From NCBI RefSeq assembly GCF_021044425.1, contig NZ_JAJNEC010000007.1:186001-250000 (forward strand): a stretch of 64,000 bases of DNA, in the 5' to 3' direction. How positions within the stretch are numbered: position 1 is the stretch's first letter; each line of letters starts with the position of its first letter. Of the stretch, positions 8,525-17,847 are shown one piece after another. The notes under the pieces were generated by a model, which was given only the letters and a program-made list of their open reading frames with translations, did not search any database and was not told the DNA's origin. The translations under genes were made by a program, and so were the position numbers. Origin of the DNA: Niabella pedocola. GTDB lineage: Bacteria; Bacteroidota; Bacteroidia; Chitinophagales; Chitinophagaceae.

Positions 8525-9814
8525 ATGCAGGGCACAAAAACAGTCGCATTTCATACGCTTGGTTGTAAACTCAACTATTCGGAAACTTCTTCGCTTTCCC
8601 GGCTGATGGAGCGGGAAGGGTTTGAAAAAAAGGAGTTTACCGATGTTGCGGATGTGTACGTGATCAATACCTGCTCCGTAACCGATAACGCCGATAAAGA
8701 ATGCCGGCAACTGGTACGCCGCATCCAGCGAAAAGCACCCGAAAGCGTGGTGGTGATCACCGGCTGCTACGCCCAGCTGAAACCCAAAGAAATCGCCGAT
8801 ATACCGGGCGTTGACCTTGTATTGGGTGCAGCCGAAAAGTTCAATATTGTAAAACATATTAACGAACTGTCGAAAAACGATGCTGCCAAGATATGCAGCT
8901 GCGATATTGAAGACGTAACCGGTTTCCATAGTTCCTACTCGATTAACGACCGTACCCGCACCTTTTTAAAGGTACAGGACGGCTGTGATTATACCTGTTC
9001 TTTTTGTACCATACCTATGGCCCGTGGCAAAAGCCGCAGTGCTTCCATTGACGCTGTACTGAAAGACGCGCAGTTACTGGCGGCCTCCGGGGCCAAAGAA
9101 ATCGTGCTTACGGGTATTAACCTCGGCGATTTTGGCAAAGGTCCGGATGGTAATGCCGCAGCAGCCATCAACGGCAGGGCTGAGAATTTTTACAAACTGA
9201 TCCAGGAGCTCGACCAGGTGGCCGGCATTGAACGCTTCCGGATCTCTTCCATTGAACCGAACCTCCTGGGAAATGAGATTATTGAGTTTGTGGCCAACAG
9301 CAAAAAGTTCATGCCCCATTTTCATATTCCCCTGCAAAGCGGTAGTAACGCCGTTTTGGGTGCCATGCGCAGAAGATATAAACGCGAACTGTATGCAGAC
9401 CGGGTGGGCCTGATCAAGGCACTGATGCCCCATTGCTGTATCGGCGTGGATGTGATCGTTGGCTTCCCGGGTGAGACCGACACCCATTTTAAAGAGACCT
9501 ACGATTTCCTGCACGAGCTGGAAATATCCTACCTGCATGTTTTCACCTACTCGGAGCGTGCCAATACACATGCGCTTACGCTTCAGCCGGTAGTGCCCGT
9601 TCCCCTGCGGAATGAGCGTAATAAAACATTGCGGAACCTCTCCTATATGAAAATGCAGTACTTTGAACAGCAGCATGCGGGGCAAACCCGGAAAGTGTTG
9701 TTTGAAAACCACAATAAGAATGGCATGATGGAAGGATACACCGATAATTATATCCGCATAACCACCCCGTACCGGCATGAATGGGAGAACCAGATCATCG
9801 ACTGGAACCTGTAG
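8525..9814 (+). CDS. mtaB: tRNA t6A37 methylthiotransferase MtaB
   Basis: A radical-SAM methylthiotransferase that converts t6A to ms2t6A at position 37 of ANN-decoding tRNAs. The N-terminal MTTase domain supplies its own cluster cysteines (HTLGCKLN, NTCSV, GCYAQ). The radical-SAM CxxxCxxC is Cys154, Cys158 and Cys161 (CDYTCSFC), and the C-terminus looks like a short TRAM domain. The HTLGCKLNYSE opening and the length of 429 residues favour MtaB over MiaB or RimO. I use the ATG at 8525 rather than 8486, because a promoter box lies between them and conservation begins right after MQGTKTVAF. The gene appears monocistronic. Confidence 0.92.
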   Translation: MQGTKTVAFHTLGCKLNYSETSSLSRLMEREGFEKKEFTDVADVYVINTCSVTDNADKECRQLVRRIQRKAPESVVVITGCYAQLKPKEIADIPGVDLVLGAAEKFNIVKHINELSKNDAAKICSCDIEDVTGFHSSYSINDRTRTFLKVQDGCDYTCSFCTIPMARGKSRSASIDAVLKDAQLLAASGAKEIVLTGINLGDFGKGPDGNAAAAINGRAENFYKLIQELDQVAGIERFRISSIEPNLLGNEIIEFVANSKKFMPHFHIPLQSGSNAVLGAMRRRYKRELYADRVGLIKALMPHCCIGVDVIVGFPGETDTHFKETYDFLHELEISYLHVFTYSERANTHALTLQPVVPVPLRNERNKTLRNLSYMKMQYFEQQHAGQTRKVLFENHNKNGMMEGYTDNYIRITTPYRHEWENQIIDWNL

Positions 9815-10154
9815 CCCGCCTTTATTTCATCCTTGCTACTTTATTGCTATATTTATATTTGTTGATCACAACCAGTTACAAAACACCGCTTTTACATTAA
9901 CATTTTCTTTTTATTTCCTGCCTTTCGTGGTATTGTATTTGTATTTCAATAACGCAGAAAGATACTTTGAAAAGCTCGTTATATCTGTTGATATAATCCT
10001 TTAAACCGTTTACAGTACTGGCCTACAGCCGGCAATGTTTTAATATTTTTTATATTATTTATTAACAACTCCTGTATAACACTGAATCTTTTTTACGCGT
10101 TAGAAAGAAGTATGTAAACCTTTATTATTTATATTTTTTATTAAAATTTTAATC
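9815..10154. other. AT-rich intergenic region, no gene seen
   Basis: About 340 bases between mtaB and a small secreted-protein gene, strongly AT-rich in its second half. I found no frame with codon or start quality, no tRNA-like fold and no exact -7 box. It probably holds the promoter and leader of the downstream gene. Confidence 0.5.
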
Positions 10155-10448
10155 ATGAAAAGAACTACAAAAACAGTAATGATGGCATTGGCTGCAACCG
10201 TGATCACCGGAAGTGCATTTGCTCAGGTAGACAGCACAAAAACAGACTCAACAGTCGTGTCTACAGATTCTACACAAACAGACAAAAAAGATGACAAGTC
10301 TAAGGAAGACTCAACAGCAACTCCTACACCACCGCAGGCTTCTGTTGCTCCTTCAGTTAAGAATAATACGTATGTTTGGGTTGCTACCAACAGGGAACTG
10401 CTGGGCAACAAGCAAACAGCGGTTGAAGCAGAAAAGCAAGAGGCCTAA
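10155..10448 (+). CDS. Small secreted Thr/Ser/Asp-rich protein
   Basis: A 97-residue protein of unknown function. Residues 1-23 form a clear Sec signal peptide (cleavage after AFA, before QVDS). Residues 25-60 are low complexity, dominated by Asp, Ser and Thr (repeats such as VDSTKTDST and TDSTQTDKKDDKS). The last 30 residues contain a more ordered WVATNRELLGNKQ segment. A strong terminator follows immediately, so it is a single-gene unit. The composition suggests an exported, unfolded, possibly metal-binding or surface-associated polypeptide, but nothing in the sequence fixes a role. Similar small secreted proteins are common in this bacterial family. Confidence 0.7.
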   Translation: MKRTTKTVMMALAATVITGSAFAQVDSTKTDSTVVSTDSTQTDKKDDKSKEDSTATPTPPQASVAPSVKNNTYVWVATNRELLGNKQTAVEAEKQEA

Positions 10449-10470
10449 TTTTTATAGAATCCGGTTCATT

Positions 10471-10505
10471 AAAACCACACTGGGAAACCAGCGTGGTTTT
10501 TTTTT
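10471..10505 (+). terminator. Strong intrinsic terminator
   Basis: AAAACCAC and CTGG, a GAAA tetraloop, then CCAG and GTGGTTTT form a long stem with one A/C mismatch, running into nine T residues. It ends the small secreted-protein gene. The next gene's promoter box begins two bases further on. Confidence 0.9.
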
Positions 10506-10506
10506 G

Positions 10507-10514
10507 TAAGTTTG
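10507..10514 (+). promoter_or_regulatory. -7 promoter box of the DUF2130 gene
   Basis: TAAGTTTG matches TAnnTTTG exactly; the ATG is 20 bases downstream. The box is immediately next to the T-tract of the preceding terminator, a very compact arrangement. Confidence 0.6.
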
Positions 10515-10533
10515 ACTGACAGAAGAGAAAATT

Positions 10534-11796
10534 ATGTCTACAAAAATAAAGTGCCCAAACTGCCAGCATGAGTTTCCAATTGAGGCCGCGCTTACCGATG
10601 AGCTGAAAAACGCCATTGAAAAAGAAAAAGACGGCCTGCGCAAGCAAATGCAGGATTATAAAAAGAACAAGGATGAAGAGATTGCCCTCCTGAAGAAAAC
10701 CGCAGAACTGGAGGTAAACAAGGCCAATGAACAGTGGCAGCAAAAATTAACTACCGAAAAACAGGCGTTGCAACAGCAGCTGGAGGCCCAGCTGCGCAAA
10801 AGCATCAGTACCGATTTTGAGAACCGCATCGGTTCCTTACAGAAGGCCAATGAGGAGAGCGAGGAAAAGCTGAAGCTGGCCCGGCAAAAGGAAGCTGACT
10901 TTTTAAGAAAAGAGCAGGATTTCAAGACCCGGGAAGCAGAGCTCGAAATAACGGTGCAGAAAAAACTGAATACCGAGCGCGAAAAAATAGCGGAAGAACT
11001 CCGGCGGATCGAGAGCGAAAAAACGGCGTTAAGGGAAAATGAGTTCAACCTGAAGCTAAAGGAATTGGAAACCCAGCTGGAACAACAGAAGAAACTGGCA
11101 GCGGAAATGCAGCGAAAAGCGGAACAGGGTTCCATGCAATTGCAGGGCGAAAGCCAGGAACTGGCGCTGGAAGAGTTGCTTACAACGGCATTCCCCTTCG
11201 ATCTTATTGAAGAGGTAGGAAAAGGCGTACGCGGAGCGGATTCCATCCAAACCGTTCGCAATAACCTGGGCGTGGCCTGTGGCAAGATCATATGGGAAAG
11301 CAAGCGGGCCGAAAACTTTGGCGGCGATTGGATCGAAAAGCTCAAAGCCGATATGCGCAGCCAGGGTGCCGATGTAGCGGTATTGGTTACCCGGCGTTAC
11401 CCCAAAGACATGGAACGCTTTGGCGAAAAGGAAGGGGTCTGGATCTGCAATTTCAATGAGGCAAAAGCCCTCGCCAGTGTATTGAGGGATGGTATCATTA
11501 AAATATTCAATGCATCAAAAAGCCAGGAAAATAAGGGCGATAAAATGAACCTGCTTTACTCCTACCTCACCAGCCCGGAGTTTGCCGAACAGTGGAAGGC
11601 GATCCGGGAAGGCTTTTTAAGCATGAAGATCTCCATTCAAAAAGAACGCGATGCCATGGAACGCCTATGGAAAGCGCGGGAAAAGCAACTGGAAAAAGTA
11701 TTGCTTAATGCTACGCATATCCGCGGCTCCATTGATGGCATCAGCGGCCTGGAATCGGTAGACCTTAACCTGCTGGGATATGAGGAAGAGGAATAA
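10534..11796 (+). CDS. DUF2130 domain coiled-coil protein
   Basis: A 420-residue protein. Residues 1-15 carry a single CPNC knuckle (KCPNCQHEFP), residues about 20-205 are a long highly charged coiled coil, and residues about 210-375 are the DUF2130 domain. That domain contains VGKGVRGADSIQ and, after a short gap, GKIIWESKRAENF. The D...Q...ExK pattern resembles PD-(D/E)XK nuclease-like folds, to which I believe this family has been linked, but activity is unproven. The protein is soluble and should be cytoplasmic. The gene is monocistronic, with an exact -7 box just upstream. Confidence 0.85.
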   Translation: MSTKIKCPNCQHEFPIEAALTDELKNAIEKEKDGLRKQMQDYKKNKDEEIALLKKTAELEVNKANEQWQQKLTTEKQALQQQLEAQLRKSISTDFENRIGSLQKANEESEEKLKLARQKEADFLRKEQDFKTREAELEITVQKKLNTEREKIAEELRRIESEKTALRENEFNLKLKELETQLEQQKKLAAEMQRKAEQGSMQLQGESQELALEELLTTAFPFDLIEEVGKGVRGADSIQTVRNNLGVACGKIIWESKRAENFGGDWIEKLKADMRSQGADVAVLVTRRYPKDMERFGEKEGVWICNFNEAKALASVLRDGIIKIFNASKSQENKGDKMNLLYSYLTSPEFAEQWKAIREGFLSMKISIQKERDAMERLWKAREKQLEKVLLNATHIRGSIDGISGLESVDLNLLGYEEEE

Positions 11797-11837
11797 GCGA
11801 GGTTATTGCAAAGCACAAAGATGATGTATCATTAATG

Positions 11838-12070
11838 CCACAAAGACGCCAAGGCACAAAACAGCACAACGAAAATAAACATCTCATGATGTCCTTCATT
11901 TGCGCTTACAGATTGCACCGATGATAACAGATGCTATGCCATTCCGTGTGTATCTGAGAAACCGGTGCGCGCTTTATTTAAGCCATTCTTAATCATGAAT
12001 ACCACAAAGACACCTAGGCACAAAGGAAATCAATATCTTCGTGTTTCTCAGTGCCTGCGTGTCTTTGTGG
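11838..12070. repeat. Intergenic CCACAAAGACxC repeat with inverted copy
   Basis: Three copies of one unit lie between the DUF2130 gene and the tviB-like gene. Two are direct, at 11838-11860 and 12002-12024 (CCACAAAGACRCC followed by AGGCACAAA). The third is inverted at about 12044-12070 and ends in GTGTCTTTGTGG. Copies two and three can fold into a hairpin with a 12-bp outer stem (12002-12013 with 12059-12070), 10 bases from the stop codon of the minus-strand gene, so it may also act as its terminator. Units of this kind recur in intergenic DNA of many environmental bacteria. Confidence 0.75.
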
Positions 12071-12080
12071 CCCCAGTATA

Positions 12081-13361
12081 TTATAACTTATTATCGCAAT
12101 CGGCCAGTATTCCTTTTACATCATATACAATCGCCTGCTCCTTTTTGAGTTGCTTCAGATCCAGCTCCTGAAACTCGCTATGCGCCACCCCCAAAACGAT
12201 GGCATCAAATTTCGTTTCAGGCAACGTGGTGGTACTTTCAATTCCATATTCATGAAGCACTTCTGCAGGGTTGGCCTTCGGATCAAACGTAGTTACTTCA
12301 ACGCCGTAATCTTTTAACGCCGAAATCACGTCTACGATTTTAGTATTTCTTACATCCGGACAGTTCTCCTTGAACGTAATCCCCAGCATGAGTATGGCCG
12401 CACCATTGACGCCGATCCCTTTTTTGATCATCGTTTTTACTACCTGGGCCGCTACATACGCTCCCATGGAATCATTCAACCGCCGCCCGGCTAAGATAAT
12501 TTCCGGATGATAGCCATGCTCCTGGGCCTTTTGCGCCAGATAATAGGGATCTACACCAATACAATGTCCGCCAACCAATCCCGGTTTAAAGGGTAAAAAA
12601 TTCCATTTGGTGCCGGCGGCCTTTAGCACGTCGTGCGTATTGATGCCCAGGATATTAAAGATCTTGGCCAGCTCATTTACAAAGGCAATGTTGATATCCC
12701 GCTGCGAATTCTCGATCACCTTGGCGGCTTCAGCAACCTTAATTGTTGGAGCCAGATGTGTTCCGGCAGTAATTACCGATTTGTAGAGTTCATCCACTTC
12801 GCGGCCGGTTTCGGGTGTGGAACCGGATGTTACCTTCAATATTTTTTCAACGGTGTGCTCCTTGTCTCCCGGGTTGATCCGCTCCGGTGAATATCCTGCA
12901 AAAAAGTCTACATTAAATTTCAGTCCGGATGTTTTTTCCAGTACCGGTATGCATTCCTCCTCGGTAACACCAGGATAAACGGTAGACTCATACACAACGA
13001 TATCCCCTTTCTTCAGCACCTTACCTACCGTTTCAGAAGCCTTGTAGAGCGGCGTCAGATCCGGGCGGTTATGTTTATCAACGGGGGTTGGTACCGTTAC
13101 TATATAAAAATCGGCAGCAGCAATATCTTCCAGCCGATTGGATACATACAATCCTTTTTCACCAGAGCCAAACGGATGCTCCGGGATCAGTACTCCCTGC
13201 AGCACCGCTTCTTCCACCTCCAGGGTCAGGTCTTTTCCATCCCGTAACTCATCAATGCGTTTTTGATTGATATCAAAACCTATAACCGGATATTTGGTAG
13301 CAAATAAACGGGCCAGGGGTAATCCTACATACCCCAAGCCGATAACGGCGATCTTTTTCAT
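12081..13361 (-). CDS. tviB: UDP-N-acetylhexosamine 6-dehydrogenase (TviB/WbpA-type)
   Basis: A 426-residue nucleotide-sugar dehydrogenase that oxidises C6 of a UDP-HexNAc in two steps to a uronic acid. The N-terminal NAD-binding motif is GLGYVGLP. The middle domain carries the VYESTVYPGVTEEECIP signature, and the catalytic cysteine is Cys267 in GGHCIGVDPYYL. Length and motifs fit the TviB/WbpA branch better than UDP-glucose dehydrogenase. It is the last gene of the exopolysaccharide unit, 22 bases after a TviC/WbpP-like 4-epimerase. Together they would supply UDP-GlcNAcA or UDP-GalNAcA for the polymer. Substrate is inferred from family and pairing. Confidence 0.85.
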   Translation of the reverse strand: MKKIAVIGLGYVGLPLARLFATKYPVIGFDINQKRIDELRDGKDLTLEVEEAVLQGVLIPEHPFGSGEKGLYVSNRLEDIAAADFYIVTVPTPVDKHNRPDLTPLYKASETVGKVLKKGDIVVYESTVYPGVTEEECIPVLEKTSGLKFNVDFFAGYSPERINPGDKEHTVEKILKVTSGSTPETGREVDELYKSVITAGTHLAPTIKVAEAAKVIENSQRDINIAFVNELAKIFNILGINTHDVLKAAGTKWNFLPFKPGLVGGHCIGVDPYYLAQKAQEHGYHPEIILAGRRLNDSMGAYVAAQVVKTMIKKGIGVNGAAILMLGITFKENCPDVRNTKIVDVISALKDYGVEVTTFDPKANPAEVLHEYGIESTTTLPETKFDAIVLGVAHSEFQELDLKQLKKEQAIVYDVKGILADCDNKL

Positions 13362-13383
13362 ATATACGTATTTATAATTGATG

Positions 13384-14352
13384 TTATCTTAAATTTTCCC
13401 AATACCATTTAACGGCTTCTTTCAGCCCCTTATCAATTGTATGTGTGGGCTGGTATCCCAGTAAGGTCATGGCTTTTTCAACCGATGCCAAAGAATGCGG
13501 AATGTCTCCCATCCGGTTCGGACCGTAAACAACCGGGATGCCGGCAATTTCAGCATCAAATTCGCTTAAGTATTCTTTAAGGTATTTTAACAGGTCATTC
13601 AATGTAGTACAGTCTCCCACCGCCGTATTATAAACGGTATTTATTGCTTCGGGGCGGTTGGTTAACATAGCGCGTTCATTCATCTGGATCACATTGTCGA
13701 TATAGGTAAAATCACGCGAAAAATTCCCGTCACCATTGATCACCGGACTTTCATGATTCATCAGTTGTTTTACAAACAAGGGGATCACAGCCGCATAGGC
13801 TCCGTTGGGATCCTGGCCCCGTCCAAACACATTGAAATAACGCAGACCGATTGTTTCGATGCCATAGGTTCTTGAAAATATTTCCGCGTACAGCTCGTTT
13901 ACGTACTTGGTTATGGCATAGGGCGACAGGGGTTTGCCGATCACATCCTCTACTTTGGGAAGACTTTCGGAATCGCCATAAGTAGAAGAGGATGCGGCGT
14001 ACACAAAACGCTTTACACCCGCATCCCGGGCAGCCACCAACATATTTAAGAATCCGGATATATTTACCGCATTGGAAGTAACCGGATCCTTTATAGAACG
14101 TGGAACAGATCCCAGTGCGGCCTGGTGCAATACATAATCCACACCCGTTACCGCTTTTTCACAGTCTTCCTGGTTACGGATATCACCCTCTATAAGTTTA
14201 AAATGTGTATTTCCAAAATGTTGCTCAATATTATGCCTGTATCCCGTAGAGAAGTTATCCAGCACAACCACACCATATCCCTTTTCGAGAAAATAGGTAG
14301 TAAGGTTGGATCCGATAAAGCCCGCCCCTCCTGTAATTAGAATTTTTTTCAT
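13384..14352 (-). CDS. tviC: UDP-N-acetylglucosamine 4-epimerase family (TviC/WbpP-type)
   Basis: A 322-residue extended short-chain dehydrogenase. The Rossmann motif GGAGFIGSN is at residues 7-15, and the catalytic pair is Tyr145 and Lys149 (YAITK), with the upstream serine in AASSSTYG. The GRGQDPNGAYAAVIP and FSRDFTYIDNV stretches are typical of WbpP/TviC 4-epimerases acting on UDP-GlcNAc or UDP-GlcNAcA. It is followed 22 bases later by the dehydrogenase and separated from the upstream glycosyltransferase gene by 156 bases. I see no clear promoter in that gap, so co-transcription with the rest of the exopolysaccharide genes is likely. Confidence 0.85.
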   Translation of the reverse strand: MKKILITGGAGFIGSNLTTYFLEKGYGVVVLDNFSTGYRHNIEQHFGNTHFKLIEGDIRNQEDCEKAVTGVDYVLHQAALGSVPRSIKDPVTSNAVNISGFLNMLVAARDAGVKRFVYAASSSTYGDSESLPKVEDVIGKPLSPYAITKYVNELYAEIFSRTYGIETIGLRYFNVFGRGQDPNGAYAAVIPLFVKQLMNHESPVINGDGNFSRDFTYIDNVIQMNERAMLTNRPEAINTVYNTAVGDCTTLNDLLKYLKEYLSEFDAEIAGIPVVYGPNRMGDIPHSLASVEKAMTLLGYQPTHTIDKGLKEAVKWYWENLR

Positions 14353-14508
14353 ATCAATACTTAAAAAACATTCATTATATCTTCCGAATAACGCTCCGGT
14401 TATAACGGAACGAGTATAGGTTAACAGATTGTTTTACAGATACCTGCGCACCGGTTGCGCCAGAACGGGCCGGAACAACAGGTCGTCAGCGCCGGCAAAT
14501 CTACCGCA

Positions 14509-15609
14509 TTATACCATGCGGTTGTATACCTCGTCTGTTTTTTGGGCAATATTTTTCCAGTCATAAGCGGCCATATTATACACAGCCGGTTTGCCGATGT
14601 TGCCATTTCCGGCGAATTGTACCAGTTTTTCCGCCAATGCCCGGGCGTTGCCCACCGGAAAATAGTGATCCGAATCGAGGTTTACCTGTGTATTGGCCGG
14701 GATATCCGAAGCAATGATCGGGAGCTGATAAGCCATCGCCTCCAGTAAGGCAATGGGCAGGCCTTCATAAAAAGAGGGCAATATAAAAAGCGCGCAGTTG
14801 GAAAATAACTGCGCCAACGCTGCACCTTTAATAAATCCCGGCAGCAGCACACCCGCAGATGCGGCCTGCTTTTTTAATGCGTCTGAATAAGCAGATGGAT
14901 GATCCGCATCGCCGGCGATAACCAGCCGGAACCGATCCGAAAGTCCTGATTCCATAAAGGCAGTGATCAGGTAATCAAATCCTTTTTCGGGAACAAAACG
15001 GCCTAATGTAAAGACGTACTGGTATTGCTGAAGTCCGTACCGTTCCAGTATTTCCTGCCTAAAAACGGGCCGGCCTTTAATAGACACCCCATTCGGAATC
15101 AATACGGCATCTTTACGGTCATATTTTTTTGCGATGCTTTTACGGATCTCCTCTGATATTACCACCACTTCATTGGAGTATTTTACCCCTGCCTGTTCAC
15201 CGGCCTTCAAAAACAGCTTCGCCATTCTCCCCCATTTCTTCCGCTCATAATCGGGCCCGTGATGCGTCATCACCACTTTAAGACCCAATAAACGGGCAAG
15301 CGGTGTAACGAGGTTGGGCCCAACAGCATGCACATGAACAAGATCGGGCCGTTTAACCGCCGCATACAATACCGCCAGGGCTGAATGTACGATGGCCTCA
15401 AACGCCTTACTTTTGGGTGCATAAATATTCTTTAGCCGCACGCCTCTGAAATGATTGCCGGCTTTATCCCCAACATAACAGGAACGCCCGATCACGGTTA
15501 TCTCATGCTTAAAATCATTCGCCAGAACCGGGTACAATTCTTCACAATGCGTTTCCACACCGCCCGGTATATTGGGAATGCCCCGGGTACCCAATACAAT
15601 AATTTTCAT
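14509..15609 (-). CDS. Glycosyltransferase family 4 (GT-B fold)
   Basis: A 366-residue cytoplasmic glycosyltransferase. The N-terminus (IIVLGTRGIPNIPGGVETHCEE) is characteristic of GT4 enzymes, many of them rhamnosyltransferases, which begin with TRGIP..GGVE. The donor-binding C-terminal half has the EX7E-like element in FYEGLPIALLEAMAYQLPIIASD. It should add one sugar to the lipid-linked repeat unit. Its start overlaps the stop of the upstream glycosyltransferase gene by four bases. The sugar donor and linkage cannot be derived from sequence. Confidence 0.85.
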   Translation of the reverse strand: MKIIVLGTRGIPNIPGGVETHCEELYPVLANDFKHEITVIGRSCYVGDKAGNHFRGVRLKNIYAPKSKAFEAIVHSALAVLYAAVKRPDLVHVHAVGPNLVTPLARLLGLKVVMTHHGPDYERKKWGRMAKLFLKAGEQAGVKYSNEVVVISEEIRKSIAKKYDRKDAVLIPNGVSIKGRPVFRQEILERYGLQQYQYVFTLGRFVPEKGFDYLITAFMESGLSDRFRLVIAGDADHPSAYSDALKKQAASAGVLLPGFIKGAALAQLFSNCALFILPSFYEGLPIALLEAMAYQLPIIASDIPANTQVNLDSDHYFPVGNARALAEKLVQFAGNGNIGKPAVYNMAAYDWKNIAQKTDEVYNRMV

Positions 15610-16682
15610 GACCTGCCTCCTTCTATCAGTACCTTGTAATTTTTTTCGAACTGTGCCGTTGAATACTGCTCAAGCAGCCGTTGTTTTCCCTTTCGTCCCA
15701 TTTCAAGTCGTAGTTTTTGATTTAACAGCAATCGATCCAGGCAGGCAACCATTGCATCCACATCTTTTACAGGCACTAAGAAACCATTCGAACCATCCTG
15801 TACCAACTGGTCATTATCCCCCACATGAGTGGCTACCACCGGAAGGTCTGCATTTAACGCTTCCATGATCGCGTTGCTGGTTCCTTCAAATACAGAAGTT
15901 GAGAAATAAATATCTGCCTGGTCCAATAACGCTGTAATGTTACCCGGGTTAATAAATACTTCTACCATATGCTGCAGCTTCAATTCGTTTATGCGGTTCC
16001 GGATGGTTGTTTCCAACACACCATGACCAATGATCTGGTATTTTACACCAGGGTGCATCCGGCTTAGTTTAAGGATTACATCCAACGCCGTATGATAATC
16101 CTTTTCTGCTACAAAGCGCCCCACTGTTATAATGCGAAGCGGTGCCTGAAGCCCGTCCTTTTCCCGGTATGAACGGATGGAATCAAAGCAATTGGGGATT
16201 ACCACCATTTTATCCGCGGCAAATCCCCGGGACAGAAAATATTGCCGGCCCGAGTAGCAGTTCAAAACAGCCTTGGTTGCCCAGTTATTGCAAAGCCACC
16301 GGTCTATAAACGCCTTCGCAGGCGGAAGATAGGTGCTTCGTATACCAGTATATACATTGCCCACTCCAGCCAGCCTGGCAGCCATAACGGCAAGAAAGTT
16401 TGCACCTGTTAAATAGCTAAATATCACCGCTGTTTCCTGCTGCCGGAGATACTGACAAAATTGTTTAAACCGCGATGCAAGATTGCCTTTAAAAGCTTTT
16501 ACCGCAATGGACGGGGTTTCCTGCAACAGCCGCAAATATTTGGGCTCCTGAAATGCTGCATTCAGGATCACATAATGTACCTTATAATTACCGGCAAGCG
16601 CCTTTGCCAGTAAAACAGATTGCTTTTCGGCCCCGCCGCTGGTAAGGTTCTTCACCAAAACGACAATTACCTTTTTATTCAT
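15606..16682 (-). CDS. Glycosyltransferase family 4
   Basis: A 358-residue GT-B glycosyltransferase. It opens with VIVVLVKNLTSGGAEKQSVLLA, the glycine-rich acceptor-side loop of GT4 enzymes. The donor site contains ITVGRFVAEKDYHTAL and the VFEGTSNAIMEALNADLPVVAT element with the two conserved glutamates. The position in the middle of the locus and the four-base overlap with the next gene show it belongs to the repeat-unit assembly line. Which sugar it transfers is unknown. Confidence 0.84.
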   Translation of the reverse strand: MNKKVIVVLVKNLTSGGAEKQSVLLAKALAGNYKVHYVILNAAFQEPKYLRLLQETPSIAVKAFKGNLASRFKQFCQYLRQQETAVIFSYLTGANFLAVMAARLAGVGNVYTGIRSTYLPPAKAFIDRWLCNNWATKAVLNCYSGRQYFLSRGFAADKMVVIPNCFDSIRSYREKDGLQAPLRIITVGRFVAEKDYHTALDVILKLSRMHPGVKYQIIGHGVLETTIRNRINELKLQHMVEVFINPGNITALLDQADIYFSTSVFEGTSNAIMEALNADLPVVATHVGDNDQLVQDGSNGFLVPVKDVDAMVACLDRLLLNQKLRLEMGRKGKQRLLEQYSTAQFEKNYKVLIEGGRS

Positions 16683-16722
16683 ATTAAACTATACTCTTGC
16701 ATCATAAACGGGATCCCATACC

Positions 16723-17832
16723 TTATTCAGCTTTTTGCAATCTGTTGAACACCTCCCGGTATGCTTTCGCACATTTTTCCATTGAAAAATTCTTCTCATA
16801 AAAGTCGATCATCGCCTTTTTTTCTATGCACTGCCGCTTCTGAACAAATCTTCTTAATACATCAGTGTATGCTTCTATTGAAAAGCCGGTTGCTAAAAAC
16901 CCATTCTTGCTATCTTCGATGAGGTCCACAGCTCCACTTACCGGCGTACTCACCGGTATACAGCCGCAGGCAAATGCTTCCAGTAATGTAATGGGCATCC
17001 CTTCATAAAGCGAAGACAGACAAAATGCATCGCAGCATAAAAAATAGTCGCCCACATTTTTCTTTGGTCCTACGAAATGCACATTATCTCCCGCCATCTT
17101 TCTCAATTCATCGCCCAATGGCGTATTGAAATAATTGCCTCCAGCGATCACCAGTTGTAGCCGCAGCCCTTCCTCCACCAGCTGATTCACTGATCGAATC
17201 AGTAGCTGCAGATTTTTCGGTGCTGCGCATCGCGCCACGGATAACAGAACAATGTCCTTCTGCGTGTGTCTGATGTTGTTTATAAAGGCGGCCACCTCGT
17301 CATATTCAGCACTTTTCCCCGGTACCGACCTGCCGTTGTAAATCAGCATATCATTATTTAGTTGCAGGAACCGGCGCAAAGCGCTCCTGTTCGACTCTGA
17401 TATCGAAACAAGGGTCAACCGTTCTCGCCGGGCTAAATAACGGGCAATGGGTTTTCTATACCCGAAAAGGTATGCCTCGGGTTTGCTATGTAGCGTGTAT
17501 ATATAATGACATTTCCTATAAAAGAAAAGGGCCCATAACAGATAGTGAATCTGGCAATGAATGTGAACCATATCCGGCCGGATCTCCCGGATCTTTTCAT
17601 ATACCCGCACCAGGTACCTTAACTTCGGACCATCCCCAAAACCCATCGGGATGAAATGGATCCGTTCAGACAATTCTTCAACCAGAAAATTTTCGTTCAG
17701 TTCCTCCCTGTTTTTTAACACCATCACAAAAACTTCTGTATCGCGCTCCAGTGCCAGCCGGTTACTCAGGTCAACCAGCAAACGTTCGGCGCCGCCCAGG
17801 TTCAATGAGTGAATGATTTCCAATATTCGCAT
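16723..17832 (-). CDS. Glycosyltransferase family 4
   Basis: A 369-residue GT-B glycosyltransferase with an N-terminal acceptor loop (IIHSLNLGGAERLLVDLSNRL) and a C-terminal donor site (LYEGMPITLLEAFACGCIPVSTPVSG, containing both conserved glutamates). A VHIHCQIHYLLWALFF stretch in the N-terminal half suggests membrane association. It lies 15 bases after the upstream GT2 gene and 40 bases before the next GT4, so it is inside the same operon. The sugar specificity cannot be predicted. Confidence 0.84.
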   Translation of the reverse strand: MRILEIIHSLNLGGAERLLVDLSNRLALERDTEVFVMVLKNREELNENFLVEELSERIHFIPMGFGDGPKLRYLVRVYEKIREIRPDMVHIHCQIHYLLWALFFYRKCHYIYTLHSKPEAYLFGYRKPIARYLARRERLTLVSISESNRSALRRFLQLNNDMLIYNGRSVPGKSAEYDEVAAFINNIRHTQKDIVLLSVARCAAPKNLQLLIRSVNQLVEEGLRLQLVIAGGNYFNTPLGDELRKMAGDNVHFVGPKKNVGDYFLCCDAFCLSSLYEGMPITLLEAFACGCIPVSTPVSGAVDLIEDSKNGFLATGFSIEAYTDVLRRFVQKRQCIEKKAMIDFYEKNFSMEKCAKAYREVFNRLQKAE

Positions 17833-17847
17833 TCGGTAATTCCTTGT

